A stretch of DNA of 57,567 nucleotides, taken from contig JAHFUP010000025.1 of assembly GCA_023265025.1 (NCBI GenBank), positions 1 to 57,567 of the forward strand. Reading direction: 5' to 3'. Position numbers and translations under genes: made by a program. Position 1 is the stretch's first letter; each line of letters starts with the position of its first letter. The DNA is from Acidimicrobiia bacterium. Its GTDB lineage: Bacteria > Actinomycetota > Acidimicrobiia > Acidimicrobiales > AC-14. This document shows positions 19,969 to 29,168 of this stretch, piece by piece. A model generated the notes under the pieces. That model saw only the letters and a program-made list of their open reading frames with translations. It had not been told where the DNA came from and did no database searches.

Positions 19969-20621
19969 TCGCCGGCCCCTTCCTTCTCCCGGAGCCAGCG
20001 GGGGTGGTGCCATGCGGCCCAACCGCGGGTCACCTTGCCGGTCGTCATGGCCGACATCGTCCCCGGCAGCATGACCGTCGACATGTACACGTGGATGATG
20101 AAGCCGGCCAGCATGGCCAGGTACGACGCGTGGTGGATGAGACGCGCCGCCTGGTTCCATCCCGAGCTCAGCATCCACGGGTACCAGAGCGGGATGCCCG
20201 TGACGAACAGGATGAGGCTGAACACGACGACGAACCAGAAGTAGCCCTTCTGGCCGGCGTTGTAGCGGCCGACGTCGACACCGCTGTGGCCGGTGCGCGT
20301 GTAGGCGCGCATCCGGTGCACCCACTCGCGGTCGGTCGGCTCGAAGCGCATCTGGCGGGCCCATTGCACGATCATGAGCACGACCCCGACCGTGAACACG
20401 ACACCGACCCACGGATGGGCGGCGCGCACGGTCTGGCCGCCGCCCAGCCACGTCTGGAGCCAGGCCAGGCGGGGGTAGGCCAGGGCCATCCCACTGAGCA
20501 GAAGGTAGGTGAACGTCAGCGCCACGCCCCAGTGGACCATGCGGTCGAACAGCGGGTAGCGCTCGATCTCGTGCGGCGTGTCCGTCGGGGCGGTGGTGCC
20601 GCGGTTGGCGATGATTGTCAT
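19965..20621 (-). CDS. fdhC: Formate dehydrogenase gamma subunit (cytochrome b)
   Basis: This 218-residue integral membrane protein is the diheme cytochrome b556-like subunit that takes electrons from the FeS subunit to the quinone pool. It has four hydrophobic segments. Likely heme-ligand His residues occur at FDRMVHWGVALTFTYLLLSG, RAAHPWVGVVF, RLIHHASYLAM and FIIHVYMS. ATG at 20621 overlaps the fdhB stop in ATGA. With fdhA and fdhB it forms an FdnGHI-type membrane complex. The symbol varies between organisms (fdnI, fdoI, fdhC). Confidence 0.9.
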   Translation of the reverse strand: MTIIANRGTTAPTDTPHEIERYPLFDRMVHWGVALTFTYLLLSGMALAYPRLAWLQTWLGGGQTVRAAHPWVGVVFTVGVVLMIVQWARQMRFEPTDREWVHRMRAYTRTGHSGVDVGRYNAGQKGYFWFVVVFSLILFVTGIPLWYPWMLSSGWNQAARLIHHASYLAMLAGFIIHVYMSTVMLPGTMSAMTTGKVTRGWAAWHHPRWLREKEGAGE

Positions 20622-21625
20622 GACACCTCCTTCGCCTCGGTGCTGCCGTCGCCCACCACGACCGGCGGTTCCTCGACACCCTCCCCGTTGGCGCCGTTGC
20701 CGGCGTGCTGGCCATTGCCCCCGTGCTGGCCGACGAGGAGCATCTCCTCCACCGCCTCCTCCTCGGGCGGCGGGTTGTGGCGGCCGTTCCGCAACCAGAA
20801 GGCACCCAGGCCGAGCAGGCCGGCCCAGGTGGCGGCGGCTCCGAGCCGGCGCAGGTTGCGGAGCAGGCCGATGAAGCTCACGTTCGACCGGACGTTGGGG
20901 TCACTCGGCAATCCGTACTCGCCCAGCATCTCGCCTCGCGGCACGACGTACATCATGTGGGTGCCGCCCACACCCGCCGGGTTGTAGAGCATGGCGTTGT
21001 CGAAGCCGCGGGCCTGAAGCTTCGCCACCTTGGCCTCGCCGTAGGCGATCATGTCCTCGGTCGCCCCGTACTTGATCGACCCCGTCGGGCACGCCTTCAC
21101 GCACGCCGGCTCCAGGCCGGTCGTGACCCGGTCGACGCAGAGGGTGCACTTGTAGACCTTCTTGGTCGTCGGGTCGAATCGGGGGATGTCGAACGGGCAG
21201 CCGCTCACGCAGTACTGGCAGCCGATGCACTTGGTCTGGTCGAAATCGACGATCCCGTTCTGGTACTGGATGATGGCGCCCGGCGCCGGGCAGGCGGCCA
21301 GACATCCCGGGTCCTCGCAGTGCAGGCAGCTGTCCTTGCGGATCAGCCAGGCGAGGTCGTTGTTCGGGAGCTCCACCTCGTTGAAGCGCATGAGGTCCCA
21401 GGTGGTGGCCGAGAGGTCCTCGTGGCTCTGGTAGCTGCCGAAGTTCGATGTGTCCTCGGCGGGAAGGTCGTTCCACTCCTTGCACGCCACCTCGCACGCC
21501 TTGCAGCCGATGCAGAGGTCGATGTCGACGATCTTCGAGACCTGTGGCGTGTTGGTACGGATGTTCGTGCCTGACGACGGGGTCGCCGATCGCCGGCGCA
21601 CGGCCAGGCCGAGCTCGGTGGACAT
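20618..21625 (-). CDS. fdhB: Formate dehydrogenase beta subunit (4Fe-4S protein)
   Basis: This 335-residue electron-transfer subunit carries four ferredoxin-type clusters. Cys groups are visible in LCIGCKACEVACKEW, CLHCEDPGCLAACP, KCIGCQYCVSGCPFDIPRF and KCTLCVDRV...CVKACPTGSI. A C-terminal hydrophobic stretch (AAATWAGLLGLGAFWL) is the membrane anchor seen in FdnH-type subunits. It is followed by an unusual Gly/Asn/Glu-rich tail of about 50 residues. The ATG at 21625 follows AGGAGG and is 12 bases from the fdhA stop. Confidence 0.95.
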   Translation of the reverse strand: MSTELGLAVRRRSATPSSGTNIRTNTPQVSKIVDIDLCIGCKACEVACKEWNDLPAEDTSNFGSYQSHEDLSATTWDLMRFNEVELPNNDLAWLIRKDSCLHCEDPGCLAACPAPGAIIQYQNGIVDFDQTKCIGCQYCVSGCPFDIPRFDPTTKKVYKCTLCVDRVTTGLEPACVKACPTGSIKYGATEDMIAYGEAKVAKLQARGFDNAMLYNPAGVGGTHMMYVVPRGEMLGEYGLPSDPNVRSNVSFIGLLRNLRRLGAAATWAGLLGLGAFWLRNGRHNPPPEEEAVEEMLLVGQHGGNGQHAGNGANGEGVEEPPVVVGDGSTEAKEVS

Positions 21626-21637
21626 ATGTCGCGCCTC

Positions 21638-24600
21638 CTATGCCTTCTCGACGTCGACGAGGAAGCCCTTGAACTCCGGCGTGCGCACGTTGGCGTCGCC
21701 GATGTAGGGCGTGAGCAGGTTGGCCATCTCGGGCTTGCGGCTGACGGCGCCCTTGCCCCCGGAAAAGTTCCAGTGCAATGGGATGCCCACCTGGTAGACG
21801 ACCTTGCCCTGGCCGATGGTGAGGGGCCGCATGCGCTTGGTGACGATGGCGACGCCCTCGACCTCGCCCCGCTTGGAGCGGACCTTCACCCGCCCGCCGT
21901 TGACGATGCCCTTCTTCTCGGCCAGCTCCACCGGGAGCTCGATGAAGAAGTCGGGCATGGCCTCGACGAGGTAGGGCACGTGCTGGGTCACGTAGTGCTC
22001 GTGCTCGGTGACCCGGTACGTGGTGGCCACGTACGGGAACTCCTTGTCGTCGGTGGCGAAGCTCGCCGCCGCGTCCGTATAGATGAAGGTCGCCGGGTTC
22101 CGCTCCGTCCTGCTCAGGAGGTTGTTGAGCGGGGCCTCCGTCTGCTCGTAGTGCTCCGGGAACGGACCGTCCGTTGTCAGGGTGCCCGGGGCGAACAGCC
22201 GCGCCACACCCTCGCCGGTCATGATGAACGCCCCCTGGTTGGCACTCGGCGCCGACGCCACCGGAAAGTCCGGGACGTCGCCGACCCATGCCTTGCCGTC
22301 CCACTTCACGCCCGGCCGGGTCGGGTCCCAGGGGTTCCCGTTGGCGTCGGCCGAGGCCCGGTTGTACAGCACCCGGCGGTTCAGCGGCCAGGACCAGGCC
22401 CAGTTGTGGAAGTACCCCATGCCGGTGGGGTCGTCGGTCCCCCGGCGGGCCATCATGTTCCCCTCTTCGGGGTACGACCCGGTGTAAATCCAGTCTCCGG
22501 TGGTCGTGGTGCCGTCGTCCCTCAGCAGGGCGAACGACGCCAGACGCCTTCCTGTCGTCAGGTCGACGCCGTTGACCTCCTTGGCGATCTCCTCCAGCGG
22601 CGGGTTGCCCGGGTTGGAGTAGTTCCAGGTCAGGTTCTTGACCGGCTCGGGGAAGGCGCCGCCCTCCTTGGCGTACATGTCGCGGAGACGGAGGAGCAGG
22701 TGCCCGAGGATCCAGTTGTCGTCCCGCACGCCGGCTGGGCCGGGAAGCGCCTTGTACTTCCACTGCGCCCACCGTCCGGAGTTGGTGAACGACCCGGACT
22801 TCTCGATCCAGTGGGTGGCCGGCAGGAACAGGATCTCGGTCTTCACGTCGGCTGGGTCGACGCCCGGCGCCCGCCAGAACTCCGAGGCCGTCGTCGGCAG
22901 CGGGTCCATGATGACGAGCCACTTGAGCTTGCCGAGCGAGTCCGCCATGCGGTTCGAGTCGGGCCCCACGGCGACGCCGTGGAAGCCGCCGTAGATGATC
23001 CCGTCGAGTCGCCCGGAGCGGGCCTCGTCGTGGACCGTGAGCCACGACGAGTTCCCCGCCGGCTTGGGGACCCAGGAGTACGCGAAGTCGTTCTCAGGCT
23101 TGGCCGCGTCGCCGTAGAACGCCTTCAGCGTGCTGACGAGGAACCGCTTGTAGTTCGCACCGAAGAAGTTGATGGACGTCGGCCGCAGCTGCTTGGCCGG
23201 GACGCGGGAGATGTAGTCGTTGAGCGTCTCCATCCCGGGTCGGGGGATGGCCAGATAGCCGGGGAGGACCTCCCACGAGATGGCGTTGTCGGTGTTGCCC
23301 TGGATGTTGGCGTGGCCCCGCTCGGCGTTCACGCCTCCACCGGGTCGCCCGACGTTGCCGAGCAGCAGCTGCACCATGCCGAGCGCCCGGATGATCTGCA
23401 CGCCCGAGGTGTGATGGGTCAGACCGACGGCGTACACGATGCTACCGACCTTGTCCGCCACGCCGGTCGAGCCCATCAGCTTGGCGATCTCGACGAACTT
23501 GCCCTCGGGGATGCCGGTGATCTGCGACACCATGGCCGGCGTGTACCGGGCGTAGTGGGCCTTCATCACCTGGAACACCGAACGCGGGTGCTGCAACGTC
23601 GGGTCGACCTTGGCGAACGCGGCGGACGGGTCGGGCGCGCCCTCCGGTGGGATGTCGCGCTCGTAGTCCCATGACGTCGTGGTGTAGGTCCGCCTGGCCG
23701 CGTCGTAGCCCGAGAACAGGCCGTCGACGAACTTGTAGCTCTCGCTCACCAGGAACGAGGCGTTGGTGTGCAGCTTGACGTAGTCCTCGTGGTAGAGCTT
23801 GTTCTCGAGGATGTAGCTGATCAGCCCGCCGAAGAAGGCGGTGTCAGTCCCGGCTCGAATGGGCGCGTACACGTCGGCGATCGCCGACGTGCGGGTGAAC
23901 CGGGGGTCGACGTGGATGATCTTCGTCCCGTGCTCGTCGCGGCCGATCTGGGCCCACTTCCAACCGCAGGGGTGGTTCTCCGCCGGGTTCGCGCCGATGA
24001 CGAGGATGACGTCACTGTTCTTGAAATCCCGCCAGTGGTTGGTCATTGCCCCTCGACCGAATGAGGCGGCCAAACTGGCCACCGTGGGACCGTGTCAAAC
24101 ACGGGCCTGTTGTTCGAGGTACACAGTGCCCAGTCCCCGCATCAGCTTGGCGGTGAGGTAGCCCTCCTCGTTGCTGATGGTGGCCCCGCCGAGGAAGGCG
24201 AAGCCCGTCTGGCGGTTGACGGTGTTGCCCGCCTCGTCCTTCTCGGTGAAGTGCTTGTCGCGGGCGTCCTTCACCATGCGGGCCATGCGGTCCATGGCGT
24301 CGTCCCAGGAGACCTGCGTCCACTCGGCGGCGCCGGCGGCCCGGTACATCGGGCCCGCCGGCCGGTTGCCGTTGAGGGCCAGCTGGAGCGTCGACGCGCC
24401 CTTGGGGCACAGCGTTCCCGCGTTGATCGGGCTGTCGGGGTCGCCCTCGACGTGCAGCAGCGTGGGCACGGTGTTGGGCGCCTTGTCGCCGAGCGTGTAG
24501 GCGATCATCGAGCAGCCCACCGCGCAGTAGGGGCACACCGTCCGGGTCTCCGTCGCCTGGGAGATCTTGAGCTGGCGGACCTGCGCGTGCGCCGGCTGCA

Positions 24601-24685
24601 GGTCGAAGCCGAACGTCGAGACGCTCGCCGCACCGCCCGTCACGAGAGCCGAGCCCTTCAGGAATTGGCGGCGGGTGAGCTCCAT
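21638..24685 (-). CDS. fdhA: Formate dehydrogenase alpha subunit, selenocysteine-containing, Tat-exported
   Basis: This is the catalytic molybdo- or tungsto-enzyme that oxidises formate to CO2. An in-frame UGA at 24097-24095 would split the gene, but it sits exactly where FdnG-type enzymes have selenocysteine: QARV-U-HGPTVASLAASFGR. Reading through gives about 1015 residues with Sec at 197, very close to E. coli FdnG (about 1015, Sec196). Other features are a twin-arginine signal (LTRRQFLKG), an N-terminal [4Fe-4S] site CPYCAVGC...LCPKGAS, and GRGAMTNHWRDFKNSDVILV with family sequence onward to the stop. The ATG at 24685 has AGGAAAGAGG upstream; an in-frame extension to 24739 lacks Tat-like sequence. 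Export by Tat makes the complex face outward. Sec machinery is not in the window. Confidence 0.93.
24065..24097 (-). promoter_or_regulatory. Sec UGA codon and candidate SECIS hairpin in fdhA
   Basis: The UGA occupies 24097-24095. Eleven bases later, GGTGGCC (24083-24077), loop AGTTT and GGCCGCC (24071-24065) form a 7-bp stem with one G-T pair. The distance from the UGA matches the E. coli fdhF SECIS as remembered, and the GG-T-GGCC stem resembles that element's GG, bulged U and four-pair upper stem. Binding by SelB is an inference from geometry. Confidence 0.65.
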
Positions 24686-24862
24686 GGCGCGGCCTCTTTC
24701 CTGCGGTGGGCCGGGCCCTCCCGCCGAGGCCGAATCCACGCCGCATAATGCTCTTCAGGTTGTACGTCGATGATCGACCCCGGGCCAATGTTCGTCAAGG
24801 AGACATTGCTCCATCTCGGACAGTGCACAAAGACCCCCGGGGCGTGGGACGATGGCTCGCAT

Positions 24863-25951
24863 ATGGTCGACGAGGCCGCGGTGCGGACTGCCCTTGCCGG
24901 CGTCGAACACCCTGAGCTGCGCCTGCCGATCACCGAGCTCGGCATGGTGCGGGGGGTGCTGCTCGACCATGGTCACGCGCAGCTCTCCATCGCCCTCCTC
25001 GCCCAGGGCTACCCGCTCCGTGAGGTCCTGCGGGCGGGCATCGTCGATGCCGTCCGGGCGCTCGGTGTCGAGCGGGTCATGGTCGACTTCACCACGCTCA
25101 CCGATACCGAGCGCAGCGCGCTGCGCAAGCGGCTCCAAACCGACGTGCCGCCCGTCGAGGCGTTCGCGGCGACGCGGGTGTTCGCGGTGGCGTCGGGCAA
25201 GGGCGGGGTGGGCAAGTCGTCGTTGTCGGTCAACCTGGCCGTCGCCATGGCCCGCAGGGGCAAGCGGGTGGCGATCCTCGACGCCGACGTCTACGGGTTC
25301 TCCGTCCCCCGGATGCTCGGTGTCGACCGGACGCCACTGATCCTCGACGGGCTCCTGATTCCGCCGGAGGTCGAGGGCGTCGCAGTGGTGTCGGTGGGCT
25401 TCTTCGTCGACGAGGGGACACCGGTGATCTGGCGGGGGCCGATGCTCCACAAGATGCTCAAGCAGTTCGTCGACGACGTGTGGTGGGGGAAGCCCGACGT
25501 GCTCCTCGTCGACATGCCGCCCGGCACCGGCGACGTGTCGCTCACCCTGTCGGAGCTCCTTCCGACGGCGGAGCTGGTGATCGTCACCACGCCCCAGCCG
25601 GCGGCCCAGCGCGTGGCGCAGCGGGCGGCGTACATGGGCCGGCGCATCAAGATGCACATCGCCGGCGTGGTGGAGAACATGAGCTGGTTCACTGGCAAGG
25701 ACGGCGAGCGCTACGAGCTGTTCGGCCGCGGCGGGGGCGAGCTCCTCGCGGCCGAGCTGGGCGTGCCACTCCTGGGCTGCATACCCCTCGTCCCCGCCCT
25801 TCGCGAGGGTGGCGATCTCGGTACGCCCATCGTCGTGTCCGACCCGACGAGCGAGGCTGCGGTCGCCCTGCACGGGGTTGCCGTGGCGCTCCTGGAGCAG
25901 CGGCCGGCGAAGATCCGCCGTCCCGAGCTTCGGATCCTGTCGACCTCCTAG
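24863..25951 (+). CDS. mrp: Mrp/ApbC-family P-loop ATPase (iron-sulfur carrier type)
   Basis: This 362-residue cytosolic ATPase belongs to the Mrp/ApbC/Nbp35 group, which helps deliver Fe-S clusters. Residues 1-85 form a MIP18/DUF59-type domain (ALAGVEHPELRLPITELGMV). The nucleotide-binding domain has the deviant Walker A SGKGGVGKSS and later DMPPGTGDVSLTLSEL. The two Cys residues that bridge clusters in ApbC are replaced by TGKDG in ENMSWFTGKDGERYELFG, as I recall for actinobacterial homologues. The ATG at 24863 gives the normal N-terminus. It is divergent from fdhA, whose product and partner need many Fe-S clusters, which fits a maturation role. Confidence 0.88.
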   Translation: MVDEAAVRTALAGVEHPELRLPITELGMVRGVLLDHGHAQLSIALLAQGYPLREVLRAGIVDAVRALGVERVMVDFTTLTDTERSALRKRLQTDVPPVEAFAATRVFAVASGKGGVGKSSLSVNLAVAMARRGKRVAILDADVYGFSVPRMLGVDRTPLILDGLLIPPEVEGVAVVSVGFFVDEGTPVIWRGPMLHKMLKQFVDDVWWGKPDVLLVDMPPGTGDVSLTLSELLPTAELVIVTTPQPAAQRVAQRAAYMGRRIKMHIAGVVENMSWFTGKDGERYELFGRGGGELLAAELGVPLLGCIPLVPALREGGDLGTPIVVSDPTSEAAVALHGVAVALLEQRPAKIRRPELRILSTS

Positions 25952-25960
25952 TCTCAGGCC

Positions 25961-26197
25961 GTGACCGACGATCCGGAGAAGGTGTTCGAGGACCTGACCG
26001 CGGCGATGGGCGCCCCCGCCCTCAGCCCCGAGGAGAAGGCGGCCGTCCTGCGCCTGGCCAAGGTGGTGGCCGATGCGTCAGAGCGGCGGTTCGCGCCCCT
26101 CACCTGCTACGCCGCCGGCCTGGTCATCGGCGCCTCCGAAGACCGTCTCGGGCAGTTGCGGGAGATCATCGACCTGGTGCGCACCCAGGGCGACTGA
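25961..26197 (+). CDS. Small DUF6457-like protein
   Basis: This 78-residue soluble protein (GTG at 25961) has a helical sequence with EEKAAVLRLAKVVADASERR and FAPLTCYAAGLVIGA. That resembles the small DUF6457 proteins found beside, or fused to, molybdenum cofactor genes in actinobacteria. This likeness is from memory and is moderate. It starts nine bases after mrp, so the two are probably cotranscribed. The function is unknown. Confidence 0.6.
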   Translation: MTDDPEKVFEDLTAAMGAPALSPEEKAAVLRLAKVVADASERRFAPLTCYAAGLVIGASEDRLGQLREIIDLVRTQGD

Positions 26198-26217
26198 GGA
26201 ATGAGGGCAGCCAGGAA

Positions 26218-26658
26218 GTGAACGTCGACGTCGAGACCGAGATCGTCATCGACCGTCCGGTCGAGGAGGTCGCCGCCTACGCCGCCGACCCGTCCAACGC
26301 GCCCGAGTGGTACGCCAACATCGCGTCCATCGACTGGCAGACGCCGCCGCCGGCAACTGTCGGATCGAAGATGACCTTCGTCGCCCGCTTCCTCGGCCGG
26401 CGGCTCGAGTACACCTACGAGGTGGTCGACCTCGTGCCCGGCGAGCGCCTCGTGATGCGCACCGCTCATGGCCCGTTCCCGATGGAGACGACCTACACGT
26501 GGGCGCCGGCCGGCGCGGGATCGACGCGGATGACGCTGCGCAACCGGGGCGAGCCCGCCGGGTTCTCGAAGGTCATGGCGCCGCTCATGGGGCCGGCCAT
26601 GCGCCGCGCCAACCGCAAGGACCTGGCCAAGATCAAGTCCATCATCGAAGCGGCCTGA
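26218..26658 (+). CDS. SRPBCC-family polyketide cyclase/lipid-binding-like protein
   Basis: This 146-residue protein has the START/SRPBCC fold pattern: an N-terminal strand with a Val/Ile-Asp-Arg-Pro signature (VDVETEIVIDRPVEEV), a helix ending in the conserved Pro-Glu-Trp (NAPEWYANI), central strands (YTYEVVDLVPGERLVMRTA) and a long C-terminal helix. Such proteins bind hydrophobic ligands. The GTG at 26218 follows an AGGAA-like site. It trails mrp and the small protein on the same strand by 20 bases. The ligand is unknown. Confidence 0.8.
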   Translation: MNVDVETEIVIDRPVEEVAAYAADPSNAPEWYANIASIDWQTPPPATVGSKMTFVARFLGRRLEYTYEVVDLVPGERLVMRTAHGPFPMETTYTWAPAGAGSTRMTLRNRGEPAGFSKVMAPLMGPAMRRANRKDLAKIKSIIEAA

Positions 26659-26673
26659 GCGGAGCCTCCCTCA

Positions 26674-26838
26674 TCAGCCCGACCCGAGGGCTCGGTCGTC
26701 GTCCGGTAGCGCCATGGCCAAGACCTGCTCGGGCGTGGCGTCCATGTTGTGCAGGCGCCGGCCGTGCTCCTGCGTCGCGGCGACGACCGCTTCCTCGTCA
26801 CCCTTGGTCTCCCATCCACACACGCAGCGCACTCGCAT
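26674..26838 (-). CDS. DUF1059-like small protein
   Basis: This 54-residue protein (ATG at 26838 after GGTGAGGAC) begins MRVRCVCGWETKGDEEAV and continues with VAATQEHGRRLHNMDATPEQ. Two Cys residues near the start and the later His residues match the compact pattern of DUF1059 proteins, which may bind metal. The rest of the longer open frame upstream is a shadow of the neighbouring gene. It lies 10 bases downstream of the hypothetical gene on the same strand. Confidence 0.6.
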   Translation of the reverse strand: MRVRCVCGWETKGDEEAVVAATQEHGRRLHNMDATPEQVLAMALPDDDRALGSG

Positions 26839-26848
26839 CGTGACGTCC

Positions 26849-27349
26849 TCACCCCAGGTTACGGAACGGTTCCTCAACGTAGTCACTGAGCCCCGCCAAC
26901 CACTCGTCGGAGAGCCGGGAGCGCACCGTTGCATCGTCTCGGGCGAGCCATGCCAGGTGCCGGACCGCGTGCTCCAACACCGCGTTCGTGTCGATCTGAG
27001 CCGGCGCGGTGACCGCACCCGACCTTGCCAGCTCGTGGCGCACCACGACCTGTCTGTCGAACGTCTCCGCCACCGATGGGTCCACGACCACGAAGAAGCT
27101 CAGGATCACGCCGTCGGGACCCTGGCGCCACGACGTCGAATGGACGAGCCGGGGCTCTCCGAATACGTCCGCGACGAGTCTCGTCACGATGTCGACGGGA
27201 TGGTCCGAAGGGATCGTCTCGATGTACCACGGTGCTGCGCCGCAGGGACCGGAGAGCACGATGCCCTCGTGCGTAAGTGCGAGCACGAAGACCTCGGCCT
27301 GGATCGGGCCCTCGATGTCGATGCCCGCCAGTGGATCGTCGCCGGCCAT
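26849..27349 (-). CDS. Hypothetical protein
   Basis: This frame encodes about 166 residues from the ATG at 27349, with CAGGG just upstream. The protein is rich in hydrophobic beta-like stretches (AEVFVLALTHEGIVLSGPCG, ILSFFVVVDPS) and ends in helical sequence (HAVRHLAWLARDDATVRSRL). There is no signal peptide or membrane segment, and no family was recognised. Codon-position GC bias supports this frame over the long overlapping antisense frames. Confidence 0.6.
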   Translation of the reverse strand: MAGDDPLAGIDIEGPIQAEVFVLALTHEGIVLSGPCGAAPWYIETIPSDHPVDIVTRLVADVFGEPRLVHSTSWRQGPDGVILSFFVVVDPSVAETFDRQVVVRHELARSGAVTAPAQIDTNAVLEHAVRHLAWLARDDATVRSRLSDEWLAGLSDYVEEPFRNLG

Positions 27350-27487
27350 GCCCTGACACGGTACGGGATCGGCAGGGAAGCTCCTGGGCCATTGCATCGC
27401 GGCGGCGCGTGAGGGAAGATCGCCCCGCGGCGGTGGGGTGGGTCGGTCGACTCGCCCGTTCCTGTCGCGGGGGGAAGGGGGCACACC

Positions 27488-29168
27488 GTGCCGAAGAGTC
27501 ATCTGTTGGGGGCGCGCGGCGCGCTCGTCGTTGGCGCGGCCGCGCTGGCCCTGACGCTGATCCCGGGGTCGCCGTCGCAGGGTGCGCCGCCGACCGGCCC
27601 GCCGCTCGTCGGTCCGGCCATCCAGGTGACGCCGGACATCGACCCGTAGCGCGCCTACAACCCAGCCCCAGGTCGCGGTCGATCCCACCGACCCCCAGAC
27701 GATCGCCATCATCGGGGCGAACTACAACGCGGGAGCGTGCGGCGTCCAGGTCAGCCTGGACGGCGGCCGCACCTGGCGGGCGGGCAAGGGCAACGCCAAG
27801 CCGGCCGACGACAAGACCTGCGTGCGCAGCGACTCCGGCCCCTACCTCGACGGCGCCTTCGCCGGCGGGACCATCTTCCTGGCCTCGGCTTCGGACGACT
27901 TCGGCGGCCAGCAGGACGTCAACAACCTGTACCTGTCGCGCAGCACCGACCTCGGCGACACGTGGGAGACGACGATTGCCCACAAGGGCGGAACCTCCGT
28001 GGAGTTCACCGAGGTGAACGGGACCAAGAAGATCGGCGGCGAGCACTTCAGCCTCGTGCGCATGGGCATCGACTACGACAATCCGAAGTACGTCTGCGTC
28101 GGCGCCCGCCTCGGGCATGCCGACCGCACGCCCCCCTACGGGCTGTTCGGGAACGTCTCGTTGCGGGCGGTGGTCGTGGCCTCCGAGGACGGCGGCAAGA
28201 CGTGGGGGCCGATGATGGACCTCCTCGCCGGCCTGCCGCGGGACCAGTACGCCGGCTCCCGCCTCCCGGCCATCACGGTGGGCAGCGACGGCACCGTGTA
28301 CGCGTTCACCCGCGAGCGCCCGCCGCCCGCCGACACGGCCAAGCCGGCCAACGCGACCTCGCCGGCGGGGTCGCCCGGCGCCGGCGGTCGGCTGTTCCTC
28401 TCCACCGCCACCGACCACGGCAAGACGTGGACGACGAAGTCGATCGACGAGAGCGGCGTGCCGTGCACCGCCTGCACCGCCGAAGGCGTGTACAACGCCA
28501 AGACCGGCGAGCTGTACGTCGTGTTCGGGCAGCGCGACAACGCCGACGCCGAGCAGAACGTCTGGATCAAGCGGTCGACCGACGGCGGCGAGACGTTCGG
28601 CCCGTCGATCCGGGTGAACCACGACAAGACCGCCCGCGACCACCAGTACCCCCAGATCAGCGTGGCGCCGAACGGCCGAGTCGACGTCGCCTGGCACGAC
28701 TGGCGGAATGACACCCTGTTCAACCCGGCCGGCACCCGGCAGAACCAGCTGTACTGGGACATCTACTACAGCTATTCGAACGACGGCGGGCAGACCTGGG
28801 CCGAGGACATCCGGATGAGCGACCGGTCCATGAACAAGAACGAGGGCTACAGCTTCCACAGCAACTACGGCCTGGGCGGACCGACGGGGATCGCGTCGAC
28901 CGACGCCGCCGCACTGGTCGCGTGGGGCGACTCGCGGCGAGGATCGATCCAGCTCCCCGTGGAGGACTACTACTTCGCAGAAGCCGTCCACGATCGCAAG
29001 GCCCTGGAGGGCGGCGCCGGCGGAGGCGACGACAACACCGCCCGCGACATTGCGCTGGGAAGCGTGGTCACCCTCGTCGTCGCCGGCCTGGTGCTGCTGA
29101 TCGCGGCGACGGGCGTCGGCCGGCGGGCGGAACCGCGCCCGGACCCGAAGGCCACGGCGGCGGCGTGA
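27488..29168 (+). pseudogene. BNR/sialidase-like propeller gene broken near its 5' end
   Basis: A GTG at 27488 opens a signal peptide (GARGALVVGAAALALTLIPG) and mature start QVTPDIDP, which aligns with the paralogues at 9908 and 11511. An in-frame TAG at 27647-27649 then stops it. About ten bases later an extra A around 27658-27660 moves the propeller into another frame, which starts QPQVAVDPTDPQTIAI and runs to 29168. That frame contains Asp boxes (SLDGGRTWR, SEDGGKTWG, STDGGETFG, SNDGGQTWA), the shared APNGRVDVAWHDWR motif and a C-terminal membrane segment. Repairing one base and removing one would restore about 560 codons. A shorter protein could start near 27822, but without a signal peptide. 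Confidence 0.8.

Noticed and set aside
20901-23045. 714-codon minus-strand frame overlapping fdhA and fdhB
   Set aside because: It is an out-of-frame shadow; the true frames carry the Cys clusters and family sequence.
24095-24739. A separate short gene ending at the TGA, with a second gene starting at a GTG at 24082
   Set aside because: The sequence on both sides is continuous formate dehydrogenase in the same frame, and the TGA is at the known Sec position.
24863-25951. Functional link between the mrp ATPase and the mrpA-G antiporter operon
   Set aside because: The names are alike only by coincidence. The first is an Fe-S carrier-type ATPase, the second an ion antiporter.
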